10,997 nucleotides of DNA from an uncultured Clostridia bacterium (lineage in GTDB: Bacteria > Bacillota > Clostridia > TANB77 > CAG-508). The position numbers were made by a program, and so were the translations under genes. Below the pieces are notes generated by a model. The model searched no databases. It saw only the letters and a list, made by a program, of their open reading frames with translations, and was not told the origin of the DNA. How positions within the stretch are numbered: the stretch's first letter is position 1; each line of letters starts with the position of its first letter. This document shows, in pieces, positions 1 to 6,046 of the stretch. Where the stretch lies: assembly GCA_944388645.1 (NCBI GenBank), contig CALXJO010000028.1, positions 1 to 10,997 on the forward strand. Reading direction: 5' to 3'.

Positions 1-62
1 TCAGAGCATGTAAGATAGCGTTGAAGTGAAATGTGGCTACAATCACCTAAAAACCAGGGGTT

Positions 63-96
63 GGAGGGAACTTTCATGGAGCATGTCGTGGCTTAG
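63..96 (+). CDS. Possible six-codon leader peptide (MEHVVA)
   Basis: An ATG at 76 is followed by five codons and a TAG at 94-96, giving MEHVVA. A GGAGGG sequence at 63-68 lies seven bases before the ATG, an ideal ribosome binding site. The frame lies inside the rpsJ leader, upstream of the terminator-like hairpin, as an attenuation leader peptide would. The residues show no run of one amino acid that would suggest sensing of a charged tRNA. The GGAGGG could also be a structural part of the RNA, so expression is unproven. Confidence 0.3.
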
Positions 97-133
97 ACCA
101 GGCGGTAAGGTTTATAAATATTAAAGCACTTAT

Positions 134-166
134 CCCAAGATTATCATGCAAAAAACTTGGGTTTTT
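134..166 (+). terminator. Terminator-like hairpin (attenuator candidate) in the rpsJ leader
   Basis: CCCAAG (134-139) pairs perfectly with CTTGGG (156-161) across a 16-base loop and is followed by five T residues (162-166), the form of an intrinsic terminator. The six-pair stem is short and the loop large, so it may be a conditional attenuator rather than a strong terminator. It lies about 80 bases before rpsJ, at the tip of the larger helix. An alternative is the end of an upstream small RNA, with rpsJ transcription starting afresh at the TATAAT at 166-171. Confidence 0.45.
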
Positions 167-171
167 ATAAT
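166..171 (+). promoter_or_regulatory. Consensus -10 hexamer TATAAT upstream of rpsJ
   Basis: A perfect TATAAT overlaps the end of the T run of the hairpin at 134-166. No good TTGACA lies 16-18 bases upstream; the nearest is TTATCA at 141-146, with a 19-base spacer. There is no TG extension. It could be a weak start point for rpsJ transcription, or chance in AT-rich DNA. Confidence 0.2.
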
Positions 172-242
172 GGAAAAGTTTAGAACACCAGGGTGCGTTT
201 ATACCTTCCGACCAAAAAATATTATTAAGGAGGGAAAATTAC

Positions 243-572
243 ATGGCAAAAAATCAAACAACAGAAGTAACAAACGGTAAAATTAGAATAAGACTAAAGG
301 CTTATGACCCAGTAGTTTTAGAACAGTCTGCTGTAAAAATAGTAGATACTGCTAAAAAGACAGGAGCAAAAGTTTCAGGACCTATTCCATTACCAACAGA
401 AAAGGAAGTAGTAACAATTTTACGTTCTCCACACAAACACAAAGATTCAAGAGAACAATTTGAAATGAGAACACATAAAAGAGTTATTGATATTCTTTAT
501 CCTACACAAAAAACAATTGAGAGCTTAACAAAGATTGAGCTACCAGCTGGTGTAAATATAGAAATCAAATAA
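243..572 (+). CDS. rpsJ: Small ribosomal subunit protein S10 (uS10)
   Basis: S10 is a component of the 30S head and, in other bacteria, also a transcription antitermination factor (NusE) that binds NusB and NusG. The protein has 109 residues, slightly longer than the usual 102 or so because of about ten extra residues before the conserved start KIRIRLKAYD. Recognisable family segments are GPIPLPTEKEVVTILRSPHKHKDSREQFE in the middle, which includes the extended loop, and the C-terminal LPAGVNIEIK. The start is an ATG eight bases after AAGGAGGG (227-234). It is the first gene of the cluster and follows the structured leader, so any leader regulation would control it directly. A gap of 101 bases separates it from rplC. 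Confidence 0.98.
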   Translation: MAKNQTTEVTNGKIRIRLKAYDPVVLEQSAVKIVDTAKKTGAKVSGPIPLPTEKEVVTILRSPHKHKDSREQFEMRTHKRVIDILYPTQKTIESLTKIELPAGVNIEIK

Positions 573-592
573 TTGTTATTACAAATTAAATT

Positions 593-649
593 GTCTTAAA
601 GCAAGACTAAAAAAGCTTAAATCAAAACCATGCTGATTTTATTATCAGC
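593..649 (+). repeat. Two small hairpins in the rpsJ-rplC gap
   Basis: GTCTT (593-597) can pair with AAGAC (603-607) across five bases. GCTGAT (632-637) can pair with ATCAGC (644-649) across six. Neither is followed by a T run, so they are not terminators. The second ends nine bases before the rplC ribosome binding site (658-664). This 101-base gap is the longest between genes in the operon. The hairpins might affect mRNA processing or rplC initiation, or mean nothing. Confidence 0.35.
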
Positions 650-673
650 CAATAGTTAGGAGGAAAATTTAAA

Positions 674-1303
674 ATGAAAAAAGCATTAATAGGAAAAAAA
701 GTCGGAATGACACAAATATTCGACGAAAAAGGAAAAGTAATTCCAGTTACAGTTATAGAAGCAGGTCCTTGTGTTGTAGCACAAGTAAAAACAGTAGAAT
801 CTGATGGATATAACGCAGTACAATTAGGATTTGGAGATGTTAAAGAAAGTAAAGTAAACAAACCAATTAAAGGTCACTTTACAAAATCAAAATTAACATT
901 AAAGAAACACTTAAGAGAATTTAGAATTGATGATGTAGCTAGCGTAAAAGTTGGAGATGAATTAAAAGCTGATGTTTTCGCAAAAGGAGACAAAGTTGAT
1001 ATTCAAGGAACATCAAAAGGAAAAGGATTCCAAGGTGTTATAAAAAGACATGGACAATCAAGAGGACCTATGGGACATGGTTCTATGTATCATAGAAGAC
1101 CAGGATCTATGGGACCAACATCTACACCAGGAAGAGTATTTAAAGGTAAAAAACTTCCAGGACGTATGGGAAATAATACAATTACAATACAAAACTTAGA
1201 AGTTGTATCTGTAGATTTAGATAAGAATGTAATATTAGTAAAAGGTAGTGTTCCAGGAGCAAATGGAGCTATACTAAAAATAAAATCAAGTGTAAAAGCA
1301 TAA
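674..1303 (+). CDS. rplC: Large ribosomal subunit protein L3 (uL3)
   Basis: L3 is an early 50S assembly protein whose long loop reaches toward the peptidyl transferase centre. The 209-residue length matches the bacterial family. The N-terminus MKKALIGKKVGMTQIFDEKG is diagnostic. The loop is visible at about residues 114-166: the SKGKGFQGVIKRHGQ segment, then GPMGHGSMYHRRPGS, then the TPGRVFKGKKLPGRMG stretch. The glutamine in HGQSRG corresponds to the one methylated in E. coli L3. The ATG is ten bases after AGGAGGA (658-664). Sixteen bases separate the stop from rplD. Confidence 0.98.
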   Translation: MKKALIGKKVGMTQIFDEKGKVIPVTVIEAGPCVVAQVKTVESDGYNAVQLGFGDVKESKVNKPIKGHFTKSKLTLKKHLREFRIDDVASVKVGDELKADVFAKGDKVDIQGTSKGKGFQGVIKRHGQSRGPMGHGSMYHRRPGSMGPTSTPGRVFKGKKLPGRMGNNTITIQNLEVVSVDLDKNVILVKGSVPGANGAILKIKSSVKA

Positions 1304-1319
1304 GGAAGGAGGAAGAAAA

Positions 1320-1943
1320 ATGCCTAAGATAGACGTATATGATATAAATGGAAAAAAGGTTAAAGAAGTTGAACTAAATGAAAGCATATTTGGAATTGAA
1401 CCAAACGAAGCTGTAGTACATAGCGTTTTAGTAAACTTCTTAGCAAATCAAAGACAAGGTACACAAAGTACAAAAACAAGAAGTGAAGTTTCTGGTGGTG
1501 GTAAAAAACCATGGAGACAAAAAGGAACAGGACGTGCAAGACAAGGAAGTACAAGAGCACCACAATGGATTAAAGGTGGTATAGCTTTAGGACCAAAACC
1601 TCGTTCTTACAAGTATACTGTTAACAAGAAAGAAAAGAGACTTGCTGTTAAATCAATACTTAGCTCAAAAGTATTAGAAAATGAGTTAGTAGTTGTAGAC
1701 AGCTTACCATTAAAAGATATAAAGACAAAAGAAATGGTAAAAGCTCTTTCTAACTTAAAAGTAGAAGGAAAAGCATTAATAATGCTTCCAGAAAGAAATG
1801 AAAATGTACAAAAATCAGCAAGAAACATTGAAGGAGTGAAAACAACTTTAGTTGAAACAATCAATGTATATGATTTATTAAAATACAGTAAATTAGTAGT
1901 TACATTAGATACTGTAAAGAAACTAGAGGAGGTGTACGCATAA
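1320..1943 (+). CDS. rplD: Large ribosomal subunit protein L4 (uL4)
   Basis: L4 binds domain I of 23S rRNA, and its extended loop lines the narrow part of the nascent peptide tunnel. The 207-residue length is normal. The loop is clear at about residues 58-88 (SGGGKKPWRQKGTGRAR, then PQWIKGG), the region where macrolide-resistance changes occur in other bacteria. It looks wild type here (GKKPWRQKGTGRAR). In gammaproteobacteria L4 represses its own S10 operon through the leader. No such role can be assumed here. The ATG follows AAGGAGG (1306-1312) by seven bases. The rplW ribosome binding site lies inside its last codons, so the two genes are probably translationally coupled. Confidence 0.98.
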   Translation: MPKIDVYDINGKKVKEVELNESIFGIEPNEAVVHSVLVNFLANQRQGTQSTKTRSEVSGGGKKPWRQKGTGRARQGSTRAPQWIKGGIALGPKPRSYKYTVNKKEKRLAVKSILSSKVLENELVVVDSLPLKDIKTKEMVKALSNLKVEGKALIMLPERNENVQKSARNIEGVKTTLVETINVYDLLKYSKLVVTLDTVKKLEEVYA

Positions 1944-1946
1944 GTT

Positions 1947-2294
1947 ATGAGACCAGAAGATATTATAATAAAACCAATCATTACAGAAGAGAGTAATGAA
2001 GGAATACAAGAAGGAAAGTATACCTTTAAAGTAAACAAAAAAGCTACAAAAGTTGATATTGCAAATGCAGTAGAAAAACTTTTTGAAGTAAAAGTATTAA
2101 AAGTTAATACTATCAATGTAAAAGGTAAAGAAAAAAGAGTTGGAAGAAATGTTGGTAAAACATCAGATTGGAAAAAAGCTATAGTTACTATAGATACAAA
2201 TCCAGATGACAAAACATATCTTGCAAAAGGTGGAAAAGAGACAAAAATTTCTAAGAAATATAAGACTTCAATAGATGAATTTATGGGAGCTTAA
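1947..2294 (+). CDS. rplW: Large ribosomal subunit protein L23 (uL23), unusual C-terminus
   Basis: L23 sits at the peptide tunnel exit and is the docking site for trigger factor, SRP and the SecY channel. The opening MRPEDIIIKPIITEES and the central VEKLFEVKVLKVNTINVKGK identify the family. At 115 residues it is longer than the usual 95-100. The last 25 or so residues, rich in Lys and Thr and ending IDEFMGA, do not show the usual ending around IEFFEG. The ATG is only three bases after the rplD stop, and its ribosome binding site AGGAGGTG (1927-1934) lies within rplD with a 12-base spacer. An in-frame TAA just upstream excludes an earlier start. Confidence 0.96.
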   Translation: MRPEDIIIKPIITEESNEGIQEGKYTFKVNKKATKVDIANAVEKLFEVKVLKVNTINVKGKEKRVGRNVGKTSDWKKAIVTIDTNPDDKTYLAKGGKETKISKKYKTSIDEFMGA

Positions 2295-2316
2295 TATTTA
2301 TAGAAGAATATCTGCA

Positions 2317-2339
2317 GATGGAGCAGGAAAATATCCATC
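2317..2339 (+). repeat. Small hairpin in the rplW-rplB gap
   Basis: GATGGA (2317-2322) is perfectly complementary to TCCATC (2334-2339) across an 11-base loop. It lies in the 72-base gap before rplB, about 12 bases before the ribosome binding site (2351-2356). No T run follows. It could be a processing or translational element. Chance is a real alternative. Confidence 0.3.
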
Positions 2340-2366
2340 AAAAATACAAAAAGGAGAGATTGAAAA

Positions 2367-3191
2367 ATGGGAATGAAACATTTTAACCCAACAACTCCAT
2401 CATTAAGAAATACAACTGTATCAGATTTTTCTGAAATAACAAAGAAAACACCTGAAAAATCTTTATTAACAGTTAAAAAAGAAAAAGCAGGAAGAAATAG
2501 TTATGGAAGAATTACAGTTCGTCATCAAGGTGGAGGAAACAGACAAAAATATAGAATAATTGATTTTAAACGTCAAAAAGATGACATGGAAGCTACAGTT
2601 ATTGGAATAGAATATGATCCAAATAGAAGTGCAAATATTGCTTTAATACAATATGAAGATGGAACAAAATCTTATATATTAGCACCAGTTGGATTAAAAG
2701 ATGGAGATAAAGTAGTTTCTGGAGAAAGAGCAGATATAAAACCAGGAAATAGTATGAAACTAGAAAACATACCAGTAGGTACAATGGTTCATAATATCGA
2801 AATAAATCCAGGTCAAGGTGGAAAATTAGTAAGAGCTGCAGGACAAGAAGCACAATTAATGGCTAAAGAAGGAAAATATGCAAATTTAAGATTGCCTTCA
2901 GGAGAGATGAGATTAGTAATGCTTAATTGTAGAGCTACAATTGGAACTGTTGGAAATGCAGATTATGAAAATATTAAATTAGGAAAAGCAGGAAAAACAA
3001 GACATTTAGGAAAACGTCCAGAAGTAAGAGGATCTGCAATGAACCCAGTAGATCACCCTCATGGTGGTGGTGAAGGAAAGGCTCCAGTAGGACACGCAGG
3101 ACCAATGACTCCTTGGGGCAAACCAGCACTTGGACATAAGACTAGAAAGAACACAAGAACTGATAAATTTATAGCTAAGAGGAGGAAATAA
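2367..3191 (+). CDS. rplB: Large ribosomal subunit protein L2 (uL2)
   Basis: L2 is a primary 23S rRNA-binding protein required for subunit association and near the peptidyl transferase centre. The 274-residue length is standard. The OB-like N-terminal part carries GRNSYGRITVRHQGGGNRQ at about 42-60. The C-terminal signature is MNPVDHPHGGGEGKAP, with His230 matching the conserved histidine (His229 in E. coli). The protein ends TRTDKFIAKRRK, as the family does. The N-terminus MGMKHFNPTTPS differs mildly from the common MAIKKYKPTS form. The ATG is ten bases after AAGGAG (2351-2356). Only two bases separate its stop from rpsS. Confidence 0.99.
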   Translation: MGMKHFNPTTPSLRNTTVSDFSEITKKTPEKSLLTVKKEKAGRNSYGRITVRHQGGGNRQKYRIIDFKRQKDDMEATVIGIEYDPNRSANIALIQYEDGTKSYILAPVGLKDGDKVVSGERADIKPGNSMKLENIPVGTMVHNIEINPGQGGKLVRAAGQEAQLMAKEGKYANLRLPSGEMRLVMLNCRATIGTVGNADYENIKLGKAGKTRHLGKRPEVRGSAMNPVDHPHGGGEGKAPVGHAGPMTPWGKPALGHKTRKNTRTDKFIAKRRK

Positions 3192-3193
3192 TA

Positions 3194-3472
3194 ATGTCAA
3201 GATCAAGTAAAAAGAAACCATTTGTTGCTCCAGAGCTATTAAAAAGAATTGAAGCAATGAATGAAAGTGGAAAAAAAGAAGTATTAAAGACATGGTCTAG
3301 AGCTTCAACAATATACCCACAAATGGTTGGACACACAATAGCTGTTCATGACGGAAGAAAACATGTTCCTGTATATATTACAGAGGAAATGATAGGACAT
3401 AAATTAGGAGAATTTGCTCCTACAAGAACATTTAAAGGTCATTCAGGAGAGAAAACAACAACCACAAAATAA
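3194..3472 (+). CDS. rpsS: Small ribosomal subunit protein S19 (uS19)
   Basis: S19 is a protein of the 30S head that pairs with S13 and contacts the A-site finger of the large subunit. The 92-residue length is normal. Diagnostic stretches are SRSSKKKPFV at the start, the WSRASTIYPQMVGHTIAVHD segment, and the C-terminal GHKLGEFAPTRTFKGH. Its ribosome binding site (AGAGGAGG) lies in the last codons of rplB, two bases from which the gene starts, so coupled translation with L2 is likely. The tail ends in four Thr and a Lys. Confidence 0.98.
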   Translation: MSRSSKKKPFVAPELLKRIEAMNESGKKEVLKTWSRASTIYPQMVGHTIAVHDGRKHVPVYITEEMIGHKLGEFAPTRTFKGHSGEKTTTTK

Positions 3473-3493
3473 TAATTTAAGGAGGTAAATAAA

Positions 3494-3862
3494 GTGGAAG
3501 CAAAGCAAGAAGAACAAAAAGAAGTACTACAAGCAGTAGCTACTTTAAAATATGCTAGAATTTCAAGTAGAAAAGTTAAAATTGTAGCAGATTTAATAAG
3601 AGGAAAAAATGTAGAAGAAGCTTTAGCTATAGTAAAATTCACTCCAAAGGCTTCATCAGCAATAATAGAAAAATTGCTTAAATCAGCAATTGCAAATGCT
3701 GAGAATAACCATGGAATGAAACATGAGAACTTGTATGTAGACCAAATTTATGCAAATCAAGGACCTACATTAAGAAGAATAAGACCAGCTGCTAAGGGTT
3801 CAGCTGTAAGAATAAGAAAAAGAACAAGTCATATAACAATAGTTCTTAAAGAAAGAGACTAA
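3494..3862 (+). CDS. rplV: Large ribosomal subunit protein L22 (uL22), GTG start
   Basis: L22 contacts all domains of 23S rRNA, and its beta hairpin helps form the tunnel constriction with L4. The 122-residue protein has about ten extra N-terminal residues (Glu/Lys/Gln-rich) before the family core that begins near LKYARISSRKVKIVADLIRG. The hairpin is at about residues 91-110 (PTLRRIRPAAKGSAVRIRKR), with no insertion or deletion of the macrolide-resistance type apparent. The GTG start follows AAGGAGGT (3479-3486) at normal spacing. No better ATG is available. Confidence 0.97.
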   Translation: MEAKQEEQKEVLQAVATLKYARISSRKVKIVADLIRGKNVEEALAIVKFTPKASSAIIEKLLKSAIANAENNHGMKHENLYVDQIYANQGPTLRRIRPAAKGSAVRIRKRTSHITIVLKERD

Positions 3863-3884
3863 TAAAAAAGGAGGATAATATAAA

Positions 3885-4544
3885 ATGGGACAAAAAATGA
3901 ATCCAAACGGACTAAGAGTTGGAATCATAAAAGACTGGAATTCAAAATGGTATGCAGATTCAAAACATTTTGGAGATTATCTAGTAGAAGATCACAAAAT
4001 CCGTGAATACGTTAAGAAAAAACTTTATGCTAGCGGAATTTCAAAAATAGAGATTGAAAGAACTGCTAAATTTGTTAAAGTTAATGTATATACAGCTAAA
4101 CCTGGTCTTGTAATTGGAAAAGGTGGAAATTTAGCTGAAAGCTTAAAAGCAGAATTACAAAAAATGATAGGAAAAGATGTTAACTTAAATATAATCGAGG
4201 TTAAGAGCCCAGATTTAGATGCACAATTAGTTGCAGAAAATATTGCAGGTCAATTAGAGAGAAGAATTTCATTCAGACGTGCAATGAAACAATGTATGCA
4301 AAAAACAATGAAGATGGGAGCTTTAGGAATAAAGACTTCTGTATCAGGAAGACTTGGTGGAGCTGATATGGCAAGAACAGAATTCTATAAAGAAGGTACA
4401 ATACCACTTCAAACATTAAGAGCAGATATAGAATATGGTTTTGCAGAAGCAAACACAACATATGGAAAAATTGGAGTAAAAGTTTGGATATATAAAGGAG
4501 AAGTTCTTCCAGCTAAAAAGCAAAAGGAAGGAGGAGACAAATAA
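3885..4544 (+). CDS. rpsC: Small ribosomal subunit protein S3 (uS3)
   Basis: S3 forms part of the mRNA entry tunnel with S4 and S5 and has helicase-related contacts there in other bacteria. The 219-residue length is standard. The start MGQKMNPNGLRVGIIKDWNS is diagnostic. A KH domain is visible with VIGKGG, its GxxG loop at residues 78-81. The C-terminal domain carries GRLGGADMARTE and GVKVWIYKGEVLP. The ATG follows AAGGAGGA (3868-3875). Its final codons contain the rplP ribosome binding site, and its stop overlaps the rplP start by one base (TAATG). Confidence 0.99.
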   Translation: MGQKMNPNGLRVGIIKDWNSKWYADSKHFGDYLVEDHKIREYVKKKLYASGISKIEIERTAKFVKVNVYTAKPGLVIGKGGNLAESLKAELQKMIGKDVNLNIIEVKSPDLDAQLVAENIAGQLERRISFRRAMKQCMQKTMKMGALGIKTSVSGRLGGADMARTEFYKEGTIPLQTLRADIEYGFAEANTTYGKIGVKVWIYKGEVLPAKKQKEGGDK

Positions 4545-4987
4545 TGCCATTAATGCCAAAAAGAACAAAATACAGAAAACAACAAAAAGGTAGAAATAGA
4601 GGAAAAGCAACAAGAGGAAATGTTATAACAGATGGATTATACGGATTACAAGCAATAGATGCAGGTCAAATTACTTCTAATCAAATAGAAGCAGCCCGTG
4701 TTGCTATGACAAGATATATAAAAAGAGGTGGAAAGGTTTGGATTAAAATTTTCCCAGACAAACCTATAACAAAGAAACCAGCCGATACTCGTATGGGTAA
4801 AGGTAAAGGATCAGTTGAATACTGGGTAGCAGTTGTAAAACCTGGTAGAATATTATTTGAGCTAGCAGATGTAACAGAAGATGTTGCAAGAGAAGCTTTA
4901 AGACTTGCTGCTAATAAATTATCTGTTAAGTGCAAATTTGTAAAAAAGGAAACTGAAATAGGTGGTGAATTAGATGAAGATAAATAA
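4544..4987 (+). CDS. rplP: Large ribosomal subunit protein L16 (uL16)
   Basis: L16 helps to position A-site tRNA and organises the peptidyl transferase centre late in 50S assembly. The protein has 147 residues, close to the family length. Signature segments are MPKRTKYRKQQKGRNRGKA at the start and FPDKPITKKPADTRMGKGKG at about 65-85, followed by VEYWVAVVKPGRILFE. Two ATG codons compete (4544 and 4553). The first is nine bases from AAGGAGG (4528-4534) and overlaps the rpsC stop, so it is preferred. The second would be 18 bases away. Its end overlaps rpmC by 14 bases. Confidence 0.97.
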   Translation: MPLMPKRTKYRKQQKGRNRGKATRGNVITDGLYGLQAIDAGQITSNQIEAARVAMTRYIKRGGKVWIKIFPDKPITKKPADTRMGKGKGSVEYWVAVVKPGRILFELADVTEDVAREALRLAANKLSVKCKFVKKETEIGGELDEDK

Positions 4988-5291
4988 GATAAGAGAAATG
5001 TCTTCACCAGACTTACAAAAAGAATTAGGGGAACTAAAGTCAGAATTGTTCAAACTAAGATTTAGTTTAGCAACAAATGGATTAGATAATCCTATGAAAA
5101 TAAAGGAAGTTAAGAAAGACATTGCAAGAATTAAAACTGTTTTAACTCAAAGAGAGTTAAATGGTGAAAAAGTAGAAGTTAAAGCTGAAGTTAAAGAAGC
5201 AAAGACAGAAGCTAAAAAAGAAGAAAGCAAAGAAACAAAAAAGACAGCTACAAAAAGAACAAAAAAAGTAGCTGAAAAAGAAAGCAAATAG
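4974..5291 (+). CDS. rpmC: Large ribosomal subunit protein L29 (uL29) with a charged C-terminal tail
   Basis: L29 is a small helical protein at the tunnel exit beside L23, in the area where SRP and SecY dock. Residues 1-64 match the family: two long helices, with MKINKIREMSSPDLQKELGE and LKSELFKLRF in the first, and the ending IKTVLTQREL. The usual length is about 65-70, whereas this protein has 105. The extra residues 65-105 are low-complexity and contain 14 Lys and 10 Glu along with Ala, Thr and Ser. They are likely disordered or a charged single helix. The start lies inside rplP (14-base overlap) with a modest AGGTGG site (4960-4965), so translation is probably coupled to L16. The stop is TAG. 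Confidence 0.96.
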   Translation: MKINKIREMSSPDLQKELGELKSELFKLRFSLATNGLDNPMKIKEVKKDIARIKTVLTQRELNGEKVEVKAEVKEAKTEAKKEESKETKKTATKRTKKVAEKESK

Positions 5292-5293
5292 TT

Positions 5294-5315
5294 ATAAATA
5301 ATTATAAGTATTTAT
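5294..5315 (+). repeat. AT-only inverted repeat in the rpmC-rpsQ gap
   Basis: ATAAATA (5294-5300) can pair with TATTTAT (5309-5315) across eight bases, just after the rpmC stop. It contains only A-T pairs, so it would be weak. It is listed because it marks the boundary between the S10 and spc sets. It is probably chance. Confidence 0.15.
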
Positions 5316-5333
5316 GCAAGAAAGGAGATTAAA

Positions 5334-5597
5334 ATGGAAGAAAGAAATCTTCGTAAAACAATGATAGGAATTGTTTCTTCAGACAAAATGGATAAAACAG
5401 TAGTTGTATCTGTTGAAATGAGAGAGATGGATAAAACTTATGGAAAAATCAAGAAGAAGACTTATAAATTAAAAGCTCATGACGAAAATAATGAATGCAA
5501 AGTTGGAGACAAAGTAAAAGTAATGGAAACAAGACCTCTATCAAAAGATAAAAGATGGAGAGTTGTTGAAGTATTAGAAAAAGCAATTGTAAAATAA
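5334..5597 (+). CDS. rpsQ: Small ribosomal subunit protein S17 (uS17)
   Basis: S17 is an OB-fold protein that binds 16S rRNA early in 30S assembly. The 87 residues agree with the family. Clear segments are RNLRKTMIGIVSSDKMDKTV at the N-terminus, TYGKIKKKTYKLKAHDENN in the loop region, and GDKVKVMETRPLSKDKRWRV, the usual family C-terminal motif. The ATG follows AAAGGAGA (5321-5327) by about six bases. It is the first gene of the spc set here. No promoter was recognised in the 42-base gap before it, so it probably belongs to the same transcript. Confidence 0.98.
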   Translation: MEERNLRKTMIGIVSSDKMDKTVVVSVEMREMDKTYGKIKKKTYKLKAHDENNECKVGDKVKVMETRPLSKDKRWRVVEVLEKAIVK

Positions 5598-5633
5598 TTT
5601 AAATAAAGATTAAAAAAAGGAGGTACTAGTTTA

Positions 5634-6002
5634 ATGGTACAGCAACAAACAGTATTAAAAGTAGCCGACAACACAGGAGCAAAAGAAATAATGTGCATTA
5701 GAGCTCTAGGTGGTTCATACAGAAAATATGCTAGAGTTGGAGATATAATAATTGCTTCTGTTAAAACTGCAACACCAGGTGGCGTTGTAAAAAAAGGTGA
5801 AGTTGTAAAAGCAGTAGTTGTTAGAACTAAGAAACCTATTAGAAGAGCAGATGGTTCTTATTTAAGATTTGATGAAAATGCTGCAGTTATAATAAGAGAT
5901 GATGGAACACCAAGAGGAACTCGTATATTTGGACCAGTTGCAAGAGAATTAAGAGAAAAAGACTATATGAAAATATTATCTCTAGCACCTGAAGTTCTAT
6001 AA
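5634..6002 (+). CDS. rplN: Large ribosomal subunit protein L14 (uL14)
   Basis: L14 lies at the subunit interface and forms a bridge to 16S rRNA. The silencing factor RsfS binds it in other bacteria. At 122 residues it has exactly the normal length. The N-terminus MVQQQTVLKVADNTGAKE and the middle GGVVKKGEVVKAVVVRTKK are diagnostic, as are LRFDENAAVIIRDDGTPRGT and the end MKILSLAPEVL. The ATG is nine bases after a perfect AAGGAGGT (5617-5624). Confidence 0.99.
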   Translation: MVQQQTVLKVADNTGAKEIMCIRALGGSYRKYARVGDIIIASVKTATPGGVVKKGEVVKAVVVRTKKPIRRADGSYLRFDENAAVIIRDDGTPRGTRIFGPVARELREKDYMKILSLAPEVL

Positions 6003-6046
6003 GATTTAGTTTTTGCAAACAATAAATAGTGAGGTGAAAATAAAAG

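Larger units (their letters stand above)
101..213 (+). promoter_or_regulatory. Long imperfect RNA helix in the rpsJ leader
   Basis: Bases 101-105 pair with 208-210 and 212-213 (A211 bulged). Bases 107-111 pair with 203-207 (T106 bulged). Bases 114-119 pair with 197-202 (T112 and T113 bulged, last pair G-T). GCAC at 126-129 pairs with GTGC at 193-196. This makes about 20 pairs in register, closing around the hairpin at 134-161. The pairing was found by eye. It supports a single folded leader that ends shortly before the rpsJ ribosome binding site at 227-234. Confidence 0.55.
1..242 (+). promoter_or_regulatory. Structured 5' leader of the S10-spc operon
   Basis: This is non-coding sequence before rpsJ. 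G+C is about 48% over 1-110, against roughly one third in the genes, which is typical of structured RNA in an AT-rich genome. No tail of tuf or any other protein gene is visible, so the 5' limit of the transcript may lie outside the window. I see a long-range helix (101-129 with 193-213), a terminator-like hairpin (134-166), a short reading frame with a ribosome binding site (63-96) and a repeated GAGCATGT (4-11 and 79-86). Known ribosomal protein leaders often bind a product of their own operon or use attenuation. That this one does so is inference. I do not recognise it as a named RNA family. No convincing -35/-10 pair was found in 1-100. Confidence 0.6.

Noticed and set aside
21..43. TTGAAG (21-26) and TACAAT (38-43) as a promoter for the leader
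   Set aside because: The 11-base spacer is far too short for a sigma-A promoter, and no better -35 lies at the right distance.
1..100. Tail of tuf or another str-operon gene upstream of rpsJ
   Set aside because: No frame in this stretch reads as the EF-Tu C-terminus or another recognisable protein, and the base composition is that of a structured RNA.
193..197. GTGCG in the leader as the 5' end of a group II intron
   Set aside because: No domain V, reverse transcriptase or 3' boundary follows; rpsJ begins 45 bases later. GTGC is explained by pairing with GCAC at 126-129.
1964..1969. TATAAT at the start of rplW as an internal promoter
   Set aside because: There is no -35 match at proper spacing and no TG extension. 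It falls in conserved codons for the IIIKP motif.
1607..2212. Long open frame (201 codons) on the - strand opposite rplD and rplW, and similar - strand frames elsewhere
   Set aside because: These mirror strongly biased codons of real ribosomal protein genes. They have hydrophobic or Ser/Phe-rich low-quality translations, no ribosome binding site, and lie wholly over conserved genes.
2318..2386. Short + strand frame in the rplW-rplB gap starting MEQENIHQKY
   Set aside because: It has no ribosome binding site and runs into the start of rplB in another frame. The stretch is better seen as a spacer with a small hairpin.
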